Assembly (NCBI GenBank): GCA_013151245.1
Contig: JAADIR010000095.1
Coordinates: 1 to 33,920 of the forward strand
Origin: Chlorobiota bacterium
GTDB lineage: Bacteria > Bacteroidota > Ignavibacteria > Ignavibacteriales > Melioribacteraceae
Direction of reading: 5' to 3'
Length of the DNA: 33,920 nt
Positions 1 through 10,700 of this stretch are shown one piece after another. A program made the position numbers and the translations under genes. Position 1 is the stretch's first letter. Each line of letters starts with the position of its first letter. A model generated the notes under the pieces. The model searched no databases. It was not told the DNA's origin and saw nothing but the letters and a program-made list of their open reading frames with translations.

Positions 1-1
1 A

Positions 2-136
2 TTAAAAAAGCTCTTGTGTAATGCTCCCTATTTTTAGTGTAACATGGGTCTCTTAAATATTGTATTTCATTCCAACCAGCGCTTGATAAATCTTTCATCG
101 GTCTGTAAATTCTATGAAACGGTTTATTTAACGCCA
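2..136 (-). CDS. Hypothetical protein, N-terminal fragment truncated by the window edge
   Basis: Reverse strand from ATG at 136 is open to the edge: MALNKPFHRIYRPMKDLSSAGWNEIQYLRDPCYTKNREHYTRAFL. Not in the supplied ORF track because it is partial. Confidence 0.5.
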
Positions 137-238
137 TTTTAATTATCCAATTTTATTTTTATAATCGCATTTTAAATTAAAGAGTTTTTATGAATATTTA
201 TAGTAATTTTACTTCGTTTAAATATTTATTCGCTATAT

Positions 239-267
239 TACCGTATGACGCTTAGCGTTATATGGTA
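239..267. promoter_or_regulatory. Imperfect palindrome, candidate operator upstream of the HigA-like gene
   Basis: TACCGTATGACGCT-T-AGCGTTATATGGTA; arms complementary at 12 of 14 positions, the other two would be G.U in RNA. Confidence 0.4.
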
Positions 268-393
268 TTATCTTTGAAAACTTTTATGATAATGGAACGG
301 AATTTTGCAGAACGATTTGTTCAAGTCTCATTTCATTTAAAAGTTTGAACCTTTTCCCATACCAATAATAAATCATCTTTTAAGGAGAATGGA

Positions 394-723
394 ATTACAC
401 ATATTAAGAAAGCGCCTTTTCATCCCGGACAGATTTTAAAAGAGGAGTATTTGGATGAACTGCAAATATCGCAGACGGAGTTAGCTTCCGCGTTGGGAAC
501 AACGTTTCGCACAATAAACGAGATTGTAAACGAGAAAAGAAACATCAGCGTTGAAACGGCTATGAAACTTTCAAAATATTTTTCCACCGGCGTCGAGTTC
601 TGGTTAAATCTTCAGAATCAATATGATGTTTATAAGACCTATAACAAAAAAAAGAAAGTAATCGACAAGGTTCTTCCCCTCAAGAAAAGGAAGAAAATAT
701 TAAAGAGCAAGGCTAAAAAATAA
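394..723 (+). CDS. HigA-family XRE antitoxin (orphan; start uncertain)
   Basis: Supplied ORF starts at TTG 451, but the frame is open upstream and encodes GITHIKKAPFHPGQILKEEYLDELQISQTELASALG..., including the HPG motif typical of HigA. No in-frame ATG/GTG upstream; ATT at 394 follows an aaggag motif. Confidence 0.7.
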   Translation: MTHIKKAPFHPGQILKEEYLDELQISQTELASALGTTFRTINEIVNEKRNISVETAMKLSKYFSTGVEFWLNLQNQYDVYKTYNKKKKVIDKVLPLKKRKKILKSKAKK

Positions 724-802
724 GCGCAGAAATAATTGACGCGATTCCATCAAAAATTTTATGTATATTAAATTTTATAATTTATAAATTGAAACAGGAA
801 AT

Positions 803-2602
803 ATGAATACCGCAAAAACACAACATACATTTCACATACCCGTAATGGGGTTAAGTTACACAATCGACTCGCCGATTAAAGTAGCGCATCTCGGCATTTC
901 ATCGGTTATATCAATCATTGAGCACAACATGATTGAAAAGATGCGCGAACATTATTCGAAGATGTTCAATTTTCCGTTTGAGCCGATAACGCCGAAAACG
1001 GAAGACTTTAGAGCCGAGAGAGTTACTTCTTATCTCGATTTGGTTAACGACATTGTTAAAATGAAGTTCGATAAATTGAAACAATCATTTATTGAAACGC
1101 GCGACGAATTGGAAAAATATTTTGAACTGCTCCCCTCTTTTTCCGAACTGAAAAAACATTTCGAAGAATTGATTGCCAACAACAAAAGCATTCAAGAAAT
1201 TCAGCGCTGGCTCGATGAAAATCTTACTCTCGGCAGTATCGACGTAAATATTATGACCAAACTTGACGGCGCAAATTATAACGGGAATGAGAAACTTCCC
1301 ACCGAACAAAACGACGCGCACGTCGCATTGCGCGGATATGCAAACAGTTCGCTTGAATCTTCAATTGTTCTTTCGGCGGGAATGAATCCGAGACTTTTCA
1401 GCTACATGGAAAACTTCGATGATTTCTATCCCGACCAAAACGGGAATTTCAAAAAGAAAATTATCATCAAAGTCAGCGATTATCGCTCGGCGTTTATTCA
1501 AGGAAAGTTTTTTGCAAAGAAAGGGCTTTGGGTTTCGGAATACCGCGTGGAATCGGGGCTTAACTGCGGCGGTCATGCTTTTGCAACCGACGGATATTTA
1601 CTCGGACCTATTTTGCATGAATTCAACAAGAACAGAAAAACTTTATTTGAAACTACCTACGCAATTTTCAAAGACGCTTTGACTAAAAAGGGAAAAATTG
1701 TTCCAGCCGTTATTCCATCGACAAAGTTATCGGCTCAAGGCGGAGTGGGAACTGCGGAAGAACATAACTTTTTGCTTGAAGAATATAACGTCGATTCCGT
1801 AGGCTGGGGTTCCCCTTTCCTTCTCGTTCCCGAAGCGACAACCGTTGACGAAACAACGATGCGGATTTTAAGCGACGCAGGAGAAGACGACCTTTATCTT
1901 TCAAACGCTTCCCCTCTCGGCGTTCCGTTCAACAACGTTAAGAAAAGCACTAAGGACATTGAGAGAATGGAGCTTATAAAAACCGGACAGCCCGGAAGCG
2001 CATGCCCAAAGAAGATTTTAGCGTTTGTAACCGATTACGGCGATATTCCTATTTGCACCGCCTCTAAAAAATATATAGACATTAAACTTGCAGAGTTAAA
2101 AAAAGAAAATTTCTCCGAAGCGCAATATAACAGAGAATTCAGTAAAATTACCGAGAAGGAATGTTTATGCAACGGGCTTGCAAGCTCCGCGCTTCTGGCA
2201 AATAATCTCAACACGCTTATGGAGGGCGAAGCGGTTTCGGTTTGCCCGGGTCCAAATATGGCTTACTATTCGGGAAAGTTTTCTCTGCTTGAAATGGTTC
2301 AGCATATTTATGGAAAAGTTAATATTCTCAATACAAGTAATCGTCCGCACATGTTCATTAAAGAATTGAAAATGTATGTGGATTATTTAAAAAACAAAAT
2401 GGACGAAGCCGCGTTTCCTTTTAGCGACAAGCAGATGAAATATTTCGAAACGTTTCAAACAAATTTGAACGACGGAATTGAATATTACAAAAATCTTTTC
2501 GCCGAAAACAAGGAAGCGTTAAAAGAAAATTACGAAAAACTGATTGATGATTTGGAAGCATTTGAAATTCAATTAAAAGGATTTGTCGCGCTATCCGCAT
2601 AA
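803..2602 (+). CDS. Conserved hypothetical protein, Cys-containing (possibly TIM-barrel/flavoenzyme-like)
   Basis: 599-aa ORF; motifs GLNCGGHAF, SAQGGVGTAEEHNFLLEEYNVDSVGWGSPFLLVPEAT, GSACPKK, PICTASKKY, ECLCNGLASSALL, VSVCPGPN. Family not named with confidence. Confidence 0.75.
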   Translation: MNTAKTQHTFHIPVMGLSYTIDSPIKVAHLGISSVISIIEHNMIEKMREHYSKMFNFPFEPITPKTEDFRAERVTSYLDLVNDIVKMKFDKLKQSFIETRDELEKYFELLPSFSELKKHFEELIANNKSIQEIQRWLDENLTLGSIDVNIMTKLDGANYNGNEKLPTEQNDAHVALRGYANSSLESSIVLSAGMNPRLFSYMENFDDFYPDQNGNFKKKIIIKVSDYRSAFIQGKFFAKKGLWVSEYRVESGLNCGGHAFATDGYLLGPILHEFNKNRKTLFETTYAIFKDALTKKGKIVPAVIPSTKLSAQGGVGTAEEHNFLLEEYNVDSVGWGSPFLLVPEATTVDETTMRILSDAGEDDLYLSNASPLGVPFNNVKKSTKDIERMELIKTGQPGSACPKKILAFVTDYGDIPICTASKKYIDIKLAELKKENFSEAQYNREFSKITEKECLCNGLASSALLANNLNTLMEGEAVSVCPGPNMAYYSGKFSLLEMVQHIYGKVNILNTSNRPHMFIKELKMYVDYLKNKMDEAAFPFSDKQMKYFETFQTNLNDGIEYYKNLFAENKEALKENYEKLIDDLEAFEIQLKGFVALSA

Positions 2603-2610
2603 AAAAACGA

Positions 2611-3303
2611 TTGCCCGATTTACTCTTGAAGCGACTAACGAAAAAAAAGAAAAGGAAAATTGAATTTTTCATCTTAGCGGGAACGGCGGCGCTGTCGTTG
2701 TTTCTGTGGAATACTTTTCCGCTCTATCCTTTCAAAATATTTGTCGTGATTATTCATGAATCTTCTCACGCTCTTGCGGCAATCTTCTCCGGCGGAAGCG
2801 TAAAAGAGCTGGACATTTTCTGGAATCTCGGCGGCGTTACTAAAACTTCGGGCGGAAATCATTTCATAATTACAATTGCCGGCTACACGGGAAGTCTCCT
2901 TTTCGGAACGCTTCTTTTTGCGGCTTCATATAAAAAGTCTTATCTTTTATGGTTTACCGGCATTTCCGCGGTAACGCTTCTTTTAGTAATCGCTAATTTC
3001 ATGACTCAACCGGCGGGAATTATTTTCGGGTTGATTTTTTTTCTCATCTTAATTTTCCTGCCGCATTTTTTTGACGAAAGTATTACTAATATTTTCTTCC
3101 GCGTTATTGCTTTACTGAATATCGAATACGCAATTTACGATGTTATCAGCGATCTCTTTTCTTCTTCCTTCATTCAAAACGACGCGGATATTCTCTCCGA
3201 TCTGACGGGAGTTTCCGCAACCTTATGGGCTTTACTGTGGCTTGTTCTTAGCTGCGCCGTAATCGGTTTTATTCTTAAATACAGCTACAAAAGAGCGTTC
3301 TAA
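2611..3303 (+). CDS. M50-like membrane metallopeptidase
   Basis: 230 aa, multiple hydrophobic segments, HExxH (IIHESSHALAAIFSGG) in an M50-like context; TTG start 8 nt after the previous stop. Confidence 0.7.
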   Translation: MPDLLLKRLTKKKKRKIEFFILAGTAALSLFLWNTFPLYPFKIFVVIIHESSHALAAIFSGGSVKELDIFWNLGGVTKTSGGNHFIITIAGYTGSLLFGTLLFAASYKKSYLLWFTGISAVTLLLVIANFMTQPAGIIFGLIFFLILIFLPHFFDESITNIFFRVIALLNIEYAIYDVISDLFSSSFIQNDADILSDLTGVSATLWALLWLVLSCAVIGFILKYSYKRAF

Positions 3304-3421
3304 ATTTACGCAACGGCTTGCCGATATTACTATAAAAGTCGCTGAAATATTTTTCTTCGACGTTTAATGCTCAACGCAGATTACGCGCGCCGATACTAAG
3401 CGATTCCTTGCTTTATACAAC

Positions 3422-3450
3422 AAAAAAAAACGCAGACCGGAAAGTCTGCG
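3422..3450 (-). terminator. Rho-independent terminator of the accD-side minus-strand operon
   Basis: Minus strand CGCAGAC-TTTCCG-GTCTGCG followed by 9 T. Confidence 0.75.
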
Positions 3451-3480
3451 CTGCAAAAGTTAAAAACATTATTAATGATT

Positions 3481-4320
3481 TTACATCATCAAATCCAAAA
3501 GCTGCGTGATTTTTTGTTTCATCTCTTTTCTATGAACAATAAAATCGACGAAACCGTTGTCGAGCAGAAATTCGCTTCTTTGAAATCCCTTCGGCAAATC
3601 TTTTCCAATTGTTTGTTTGATAACGCGCGGACCGGCGAAACCGACGAGAGCTTTCGGCTCGGCGATGTTTACGTCTCCGAGCATTGCGTAACTTGCGGTA
3701 GTGCCGCCCGTTGTCGGATCGGTTAAGACGGAAATGTAAGGAATTTTCGCCTCCGCAAGTCTGGCAAGACGCGTGCTGGTCTTTGCCATCTGCATAAGCG
3801 AGAACGCTCCTTCCATCATTCTTGCGCCGCCGCTCTGAGATATTATTATCATCGGCATTCTACTTTCATAAGCGCGGTCGATTGCGCGCGCAATTTTTTC
3901 GCCTACTACGGAGCCCATGCTTCCGCCAATGAATTTAAAATCCATGCAGGCAAGAGAAACTTTCCGTCCGTTGATCTGTCCCACGCCGGTTTTAACCGCA
4001 TCGTTTAATCCTGTCTTTTTAATCGTCGAAACAACGCGGTCGGTATATTTTTTTGTGTCGGTAAATTGCAGAGGATCGCCCGATTTCATTTTTTTATCGT
4101 ATTCTTTGAACGAACTTCCATCGAGAAGAATCTTGATATAAGCCGCGCTTCCGATACGAAAATGGTAATCGCATTTAAGGCAAACCCAGTGGTTCAATTC
4201 AAGTTGTTTGACGTGAATAATTTCTCCGCAAGAATCGCACTTAATCCATTGACCGTCGGGAATGTCGCTCTTTTTACTATCGGGGGAAATATTTTCTTTT
4301 GATCTTTTAAACCAAGCCAT
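3481..4320 (-). CDS. accD: Acetyl-CoA carboxylase carboxyltransferase subunit beta
   Basis: Zinc ribbon CDSCGEIIH...[63 protein letters not shown]. Confidence 0.96.
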   Translation of the reverse strand: MAWFKRSKENISPDSKKSDIPDGQWIKCDSCGEIIHVKQLELNHWVCLKCDYHFRIGSAAYIKILLDGSSFKEYDKKMKSGDPLQFTDTKKYTDRVVSTIKKTGLNDAVKTGVGQINGRKVSLACMDFKFIGGSMGSVVGEKIARAIDRAYESRMPMIIISQSGGARMMEGAFSLMQMAKTSTRLARLAEAKIPYISVLTDPTTGGTTASYAMLGDVNIAEPKALVGFAGPRVIKQTIGKDLPKGFQRSEFLLDNGFVDFIVHRKEMKQKITQLLDLMM

Positions 4321-4322
4321 TT

Positions 4323-5048
4323 CTATTTCTTCCCTACAATGTTAATAAACAATGTAATTATCTGTTTAGAGTTGGCCGGATCGTTTGACTCAATAAGCGC
4401 CGTGCGCGTCATTTTTCCAATTCTTCCGGTAGTGTCAAACTCAAAATTAATTTCCGCTTTCTCTCCGGGATTCAAAAAACTTTTTGTCGCTTCGGCTTTT
4501 ACGCAATCGCATGAAGGAGTAATTTTCAAAATCTTTAATTCCGTCTTGCCTTTATTCATAAACATCAATCTTCCCTTAACAACCGAACCCTCTTCAACTT
4601 TACCAAAATTATATTGATTCGTTTTAATTTCCAGCGCCGGCGCATTCGGCAAAGATTTTATTGCATCCTCCGTTAAAACGTTTGCGACAAATTTAATTCT
4701 TCTTTGCGAGCCTTTAGGATCGTTCGACATAATGTAAACATATTTGTGCTGGGCGCCCGAACGTCTCGCCGTATTGAATGAGACATGTATTTCAGTGCTT
4801 TCGCCCGGCTTAAGAACGTTCTTTTTTGGCGCCGCCGCCGTGCATCCGCACGAAGCGCGCACTTTGGTTATTTTCAGTTCGCCGTTTCCGGTGTTTTTTA
4901 TTGTAAAATCATGTTCGACTATTTCGCCTTCTTTTACATTCCCAAAGTCATAATTTTCTTCGTCGATATGCAATCTTGGAACCGCTTTTTCCTGAGCAAA
5001 GACAAATGCTGCAATAAAGAAAAACAAAAATATCATTCCTTTTTTCAT
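4323..5048 (-). CDS. DUF1573 domain protein, two repeats, signal peptide
   Basis: Two repeats of the NYDFGxVxEGxxVxxxFxxxNxGxxxLKIxxxxxSCGCxxA type; N-terminal [19 protein letters not shown]. Confidence 0.88.
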   Translation of the reverse strand: MKKGMIFLFFFIAAFVFAQEKAVPRLHIDEENYDFGNVKEGEIVEHDFTIKNTGNGELKITKVRASCGCTAAAPKKNVLKPGESTEIHVSFNTARRSGAQHKYVYIMSNDPKGSQRRIKFVANVLTEDAIKSLPNAPALEIKTNQYNFGKVEEGSVVKGRLMFMNKGKTELKILKITPSCDCVKAEATKSFLNPGEKAEINFEFDTTGRIGKMTRTALIESNDPANSKQIITLFINIVGKK

Positions 5049-5716
5049 TTTGAGACTCCTTGTTTAATATTTAATTTTTTTAAATAATTTGGTTCAATTA
5101 AATCGAAGTTAAAAGTTAATAAATCCTTGCCAAAATAATAAGCCCACAACGCAATAAAAATACTTCTCGGCGAAGAAATAATATTAGCTCCTTTTGATTG
5201 ATAGTTCCCGAAATACTTTTCAGCATCCCCGGCTTTCGCTTTCAGATCTTGGGCGGCAATGATTTGAAGCTCGTCTAAAACCGAATATGAATTTCCTTTT
5301 CCCGATTCGTATTTGGCAAAATAATATTCCGCGCCGTTCACTTTATTTGCAATTATAAATTTTGAATTTTCCGGAAGGTAATTCGATATCTGCATCGCCA
5401 ACGCTTCAAAAGTCGGAACAAAAACCATCGGCAATTTTGCGCCCGAAGCTATTCCTTTTGCGGCGGCAACTCCTATTCTCAAACCGGTAAAGGAACCGGG
5501 ACCGTTGGAAACCGCAAGCGTTTTAACTTCATTAAGCGTTACGCCGGATTTAGCCAGAACGTTATCAACTAATTTAAAAAGGATTTCGGAATGTATATTT
5601 TTTTCATTTGCATTTATTTCATAATAAACATTTTCGTCTTTCAGCAATGCAACGCTGCACAAATCGCCGGATGTTTCGATAGCAAGAATCGGCGCCATAC
5701 TTTTATTTTCGCTCAA
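5045..5716 (-). CDS. tsaB: tRNA threonylcarbamoyladenosine biosynthesis protein TsaB
   Basis: ILAIETSGDLCSVALL; SNGPGSFTGLRIGVAAAKGIA; 4-nt overlap with the DUF1573 gene. Confidence 0.93.
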   Translation of the reverse strand: MSENKSMAPILAIETSGDLCSVALLKDENVYYEINANEKNIHSEILFKLVDNVLAKSGVTLNEVKTLAVSNGPGSFTGLRIGVAAAKGIASGAKLPMVFVPTFEALAMQISNYLPENSKFIIANKVNGAEYYFAKYESGKGNSYSVLDELQIIAAQDLKAKAGDAEKYFGNYQSKGANIISSPRSIFIALWAYYFGKDLLTFNFDLIEPNYLKKLNIKQGVSK

Positions 5717-6128
5717 TTTTTATTTTCCGTTTGTTATCGTCAATATATTCTATGGTAATTAAAAAATCGTAATCCTTTAATTGTTCCGGGAAAAGTTCCG
5801 CCCACTCAACAAATTTCACGGCGTCTTCGTCCGATAGGTAATCATACAGTCCGATGTTTTCAAACTCGTCCGCTTTTTCAATTCTGTAAAGATCGATATG
5901 GAATACTTTCTTCTCGCCGTGATATTCGTTAACAAGCGAAAAAGTAGGACTTGTAACCCCGTCAATTCCCAATGCCGAACAAACGGACCGCACAAAAAAT
6001 GTTTTTCCGGAACCGAGATTGCCGTGGAACAAAACAAGATCGCCGCCGTTCAATTCTTCCGCAAATTCTTCCGCAATTAATTTTGTTTCTTCCGCGCCGT
6101 CGGCAACTTTCTCAAACGGATAATTCAT
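5703..6128 (-). CDS. tsaE: tRNA threonylcarbamoyladenosine biosynthesis ATPase TsaE
   Basis: Walker A GNLGSGKTFFVRS; SPTFSLVNEYHG...HIDLYRIE; overlaps tsaB by 14 nt. Confidence 0.94.
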   Translation of the reverse strand: MNYPFEKVADGAEETKLIAEEFAEELNGGDLVLFHGNLGSGKTFFVRSVCSALGIDGVTSPTFSLVNEYHGEKKVFHIDLYRIEKADEFENIGLYDYLSDEDAVKFVEWAELFPEQLKDYDFLITIEYIDDNKRKIKIERK

Positions 6129-6129
6129 T

Positions 6130-7701
6130 CTATATTTTACTCTTCAATGTAATTACCGGTAAAATCATTTCTTCCATCGAAATTCCGCCGTGCTGGAAAG
6201 TATCTTTATAATATGAAAGATATTTGTGATACTCGGTCGGGTAAACGAAATAATAATTTTCTTTTGCAATAATATAATTTTGAGTAATTCCCCTATGCGG
6301 CAATTTATATTCGGCGTTATTTTTTATGAACATCGCATGTTTGTCGTCAACTTTTAAATTTCTTCCGTATTTGAATCGGAGATTTGTCGATGCTTCCCTA
6401 TCGCCGAGAACTTTGGCGCCGCGCATTGTGCGGATGCTGCCGTGGTCGGTGGTTAAAATAATCGTCGAATTTTTCATCTCGGCAATATTTTTCAGAGTTC
6501 CCAACAGAGAAGAGTGCTGAAACCAGCTTTCCGTCAGCGAACGATACGCGGATTCGTCGGGCGCAATTTCTTTGAGCAAATCGGAATCCGATCTTCCGTG
6601 CGCAATCATATCGAGGAAATTAATAACTACAGCCATCATGTGAGTTTTTTTATGCGAAACAATATTGTGCTCAAACGATTTCCCGACTTCAGGATCAATT
6701 ACTTTCATATACTTTAAATCATTTCTTAACGTAATATGTCTTCTGTCGAAAAGTTTTTGCATCAGTTCTTTTTCATATTTGTTCAAACTGCGCTCATCGT
6801 CTTTGCCCGAAGCCCATAAATCGGGGTAATAATTTTCAATCTCCGACGGGAAAAGTCCTGAAAAAAGCGAGTTCCTCGCGTAAGGAGTTGCGGTCGGCAG
6901 AATCGAATAATAGTAATCCTTTTTCACGCTAAAATAATCGAGGATGTGTTTTTCAATCATTTCCCATTGATCGATTCGCATACAATCGAGCACAAAGAAA
7001 AAGACCGGACCTTCCGAATTTTTTATTTCGGGGATAACAAATTTATCAACAATCTGCGGGCTTAACGTCGGCACGCCTTCGGCGTCAAGATTGTTAACCC
7101 AATGCTTATAATTCCTTTCGACAAATTTACCGAACGCCTGGTTTGTTTCCTTGAACTGTTCATCCAATGTTTGGCGGAGGTTTACTTCTTTATGCTCGTC
7201 AAATTCGAGGCTCCAGTTTACAAGCCGGAGATAGATGTCAATCCAATCCTCATATCCGAGATTATCCATCATCCTCATTGAAATACTGTTGAAATCCTGC
7301 ATATAGTCCTTCACAACATATTCCCCCGAAATCTCTTTCGCCTGAAGATGTTTTTTGCAAACCATCAAAACTTGCGAAGGAAGAACCGGTTTGATTAAGT
7401 AGTCGGAAATCTTGCTGCCGATAGCGTCGTTCATCAAAGCTTCTTCTTCGCTTTTTGTAACCATAACAACCGGAACATTAGGGTCGGTTTCCTTTATTTT
7501 CGCCAGGGTTTCAAGTCCTCCCATTCCCGCCATCATTTCATCGAGGAAAATCAAATCGTAACTTTTATTGTTCACTTCGCTGACGGCGTCTTCGCCGTTG
7601 GTAACGGTATCAACGTTATATCCTTTTTCAGTCAGAAAAATAATGTGCGAGCGGAGCATTTCAATTTCATCGTCAACCCATAATATTTTATTTTTTTCCA
7701 T
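6130..7701 (-). CDS. porX: Response regulator with C-terminal PglZ domain (PorX-like, T9SS regulator)
   Basis: N-terminal receiver ILWVDDEIEML...DLIFLDEMMAGMGG...VTKSEE; C-terminal PglZ/alkaline-phosphatase-like FFFVLDCMRIDQW...TTDHGSIRTMRG; 523 aa. Confidence 0.9.
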   Translation of the reverse strand: MEKNKILWVDDEIEMLRSHIIFLTEKGYNVDTVTNGEDAVSEVNNKSYDLIFLDEMMAGMGGLETLAKIKETDPNVPVVMVTKSEEEALMNDAIGSKISDYLIKPVLPSQVLMVCKKHLQAKEISGEYVVKDYMQDFNSISMRMMDNLGYEDWIDIYLRLVNWSLEFDEHKEVNLRQTLDEQFKETNQAFGKFVERNYKHWVNNLDAEGVPTLSPQIVDKFVIPEIKNSEGPVFFFVLDCMRIDQWEMIEKHILDYFSVKKDYYYSILPTATPYARNSLFSGLFPSEIENYYPDLWASGKDDERSLNKYEKELMQKLFDRRHITLRNDLKYMKVIDPEVGKSFEHNIVSHKKTHMMAVVINFLDMIAHGRSDSDLLKEIAPDESAYRSLTESWFQHSSLLGTLKNIAEMKNSTIILTTDHGSIRTMRGAKVLGDREASTNLRFKYGRNLKVDDKHAMFIKNNAEYKLPHRGITQNYIIAKENYYFVYPTEYHKYLSYYKDTFQHGGISMEEMILPVITLKSKI

Positions 7702-7754
7702 ATTTAAAACCTCTTTAGTTTCTTCTTCACGGATAAATATTATCCGATTAAATG

Positions 7755-10700
7755 TTATTGTATCGTAATCCTCACATCCAAACCGGCTTCGTTGGTAGTG
7801 GTAGCCGGAATTCTCGACGCGCCTTCCGGTTCCACGGAAGAGCGTTTGTAAAATATAGAAATCGTCACTTTTGAACTCATTACATACTTCAATCTCGGTT
7901 CCAGACTAATCCGCGTTGTTCCATCCTGCGGTTTTCCTCCTTCCTTATAATTATTCATCTCGTAAACAACTACAGAATTTTTCCCAAGCGTATATGAGAA
8001 AGAAAATTCCAAATCGTTTTTCAAACTCAATCCGAACAGCGGCAGTTCAAAACCGGATTTCGAAAAACTAGCGGAAATATTTATATCGCGCGAAAAAGTT
8101 TCCGAAATATTTTGGTTCGTAACCGCCAAATCAAATGAAGTCTTGGTGTTATACTTCAACGTCGCTCTTAAGTTTCCATCCCAAAATGTATCGAACGTTA
8201 AATTTAATCCAACCAGCGGATTGAAGCCGTAGCTCACTTTCTGGGAAGTCGTTTCGGAAATTCCGTCCGCATTAATTTTCGAACCTTCATAATAACTCGA
8301 ACTGTATGTATGATTTATAGATATCTTTTTTGCAATTCCTTTAAATATCGAATATTTTTCCAGTCCGTTCCAAGTAAAGGACCAATTTATTCTTGGGATA
8401 TATTGAAGCGCTTCCGATAGCAAAGGAATTTTTTGGAACCATGGAAGCGTTTCCATTCCCTCCCTGAACGAGTTGGTTAAATTTGCGTTTCTATCGACGG
8501 CGTTTGGGTCGTATAATTCCGCTACTTTGCTTATTCCCGAACCAAAGAATGGCAAAGCGAGAAAAGACCTGTCTATTGTGGAAGTTGAAGTAATATTTGT
8601 AACGGTGGCAATTCCAAGCGAATCCGTTTGAAGCTGCGTTGTTTTGTTTATCCCCCACGAAACTTTCCAATTAACGTCAATCTGCGCTCCCTGCCACAAC
8701 GGGCGAGAAGTTTTAATATCAAACGACGTCTTCTGCGAAAAGTTGTCGGACAAGTTTCCGTTTGGCGCTCTCGGTCCGAGGTCTTGAGAAAGCCCAAGCT
8801 GAAAAGCTCTCGAAGGACCGTTCATATTGTTAAACCCGACTCCCCAAAAGTTTGTGAACCCCGTGCCTGTGGCTAAAAGTCCCGAACCCCTTTTTGAGGA
8901 GTTCTGCTGAAAGTTCAACCTTATCTGGTCGTAATCAAAAAAGATGTATTTAATTGTTTGAGCCAAATAATTTAATCCGACTAAAAATATCGACGGAGAA
9001 TTGTCCGCTTTAATCGGATTTCCAAGCGAATCTGTTTTTGCCTTTTCAACATTTACTTCTTTACCCTTTTCAAGTTCTTTATCCACATTGCGCGATCTGT
9101 CGCGTCCGCTTCTTCCGCCGCGTCCTCTGTTCGATCTGCCGTTATTTGCGGTTGACCGCCGGGAATTTGCCGAAGACGAACCTTTTGATTTGAACAGCGG
9201 ATCGAAAATTGATTTCAATCTTATCTGCATTCCGGCGTTAAGATTTGATTGAAACCCCGCGCTTTTACCCAAATCTTCCTGCCGGAAATCGCGCTGCCAT
9301 GCGTACGAAACGCTGTAGCCCGCCGTAATTGTAAAATATTTATTTAAGTTCCCAAACGTCGGAAGCATCGGCTTGGTTTGGAAATCGAACAACTGTGCGT
9401 ATTTATAATCTTCGCCGAAACCTTTACCGTGGAATACGTCCCGCCATATTTCGCTTTCGGAGCGATCTACGTTATCGACGGCAAGTATTGAAGCGAGCGA
9501 AGCCGAGACGTCGACTTTATAATTCAGAGAAAGATTCAAGAACCCGCCTTCGGTAATTCTCCATAAAAATCCGAAACCGCGAGTAGTCGTAAAATCCCTG
9601 TGAATCGAAGGATCGATATTTATTCCCCGCGATTGGCTGAAGTTCCTCAGCCTTTTTGCCGTGGCAAGCGCTTTGAAGTTGGAAGGAGCAAACCTTATTT
9701 TCAAATCTTTGTAGTCGGAAATCAAACTAAAAAGAAAGCCGATGATTGGGATATCCGCCGGTTTGAAGAAGAGATTTTTACCGAAATTAACGCTGTAATT
9801 TGCGCTTGCGTTCCACTGCCAATTTTCCGACGATAAAATTGTGGGATTTCTATTGTACGTTTTATTGTAATTAAAACCGAACGTCAAATTGTTAACGATA
9901 TCTCTAACATACCAAGCCTCAGTAGGAACTTTAAATTTAATATTTGAAAGAGACCAAGTTTCATTCACCGAAAGAGTGTAAGTATCGTTTATCATTTGAT
10001 TTTTTATCTTATCGGCTGTCTCGGCGTTCTCTCCTCTGTTTTCCAAATCCTTTTTCTTTTGGTCGGCTGCTTCAGCCACTAAAATATCGGTGCCGGGTAA
10101 ATATATCGGTTTGGAAATCGATTCGGATCTTGAATAATTTAACGATAGATTGCTCCCCTGAAGATTGAACGGCAGCAGTTTTATAATGTCCACTGTTGTT
10201 GAAATTCCCCAAGAACGCTTATCAACGCGCGAACCGAACCGGTCGCCCAACTTGTGAAAAAACGGATCGGTTTGACTAGTGTTAAAATTAACCGAAAGAA
10301 TATCGGCAAATTTTATGCTGGACGATGCGCTGTAAGCCCAGCCTTTTCTGTCGTCGGCGCCGAGCACGCGCAGCTCGTTCAGCCAAACTTGCCCGCTTAC
10401 CGTTTCCCCCGCAATGCTCGAACCGTCCTTTTCCGGAGGATTATAAACAACAAACTGAAGCGCCGTAACTTTTGTTAACGTCGGTTTGCCGCGCACGCCG
10501 TAATAATGCCCGGGTTTTCCTTCAACCGGGACCTTGAACAACGTCTTAATCGGGATTGAATCGTTATCCCTCAACGCTTTGATAGCGGTCATTTTTGCAA
10601 AATCAATATCGATGTTGCCCCATCCCGCCCGCAACGGTTGACGGTATTCGTAAAAGTTTAACGAATCCGTCCCGAACCTGAAGATAACGTCCGCTCCATA

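Noticed and set aside
2590-2620. A-rich junction (taaaaaaacg) as a possible programmed frameshift between the 599-aa protein and the peptidase
   Set aside because: The A run follows the in-frame stop and does not precede it, so slippage would not fuse the frames; TTG reinitiation is simpler.
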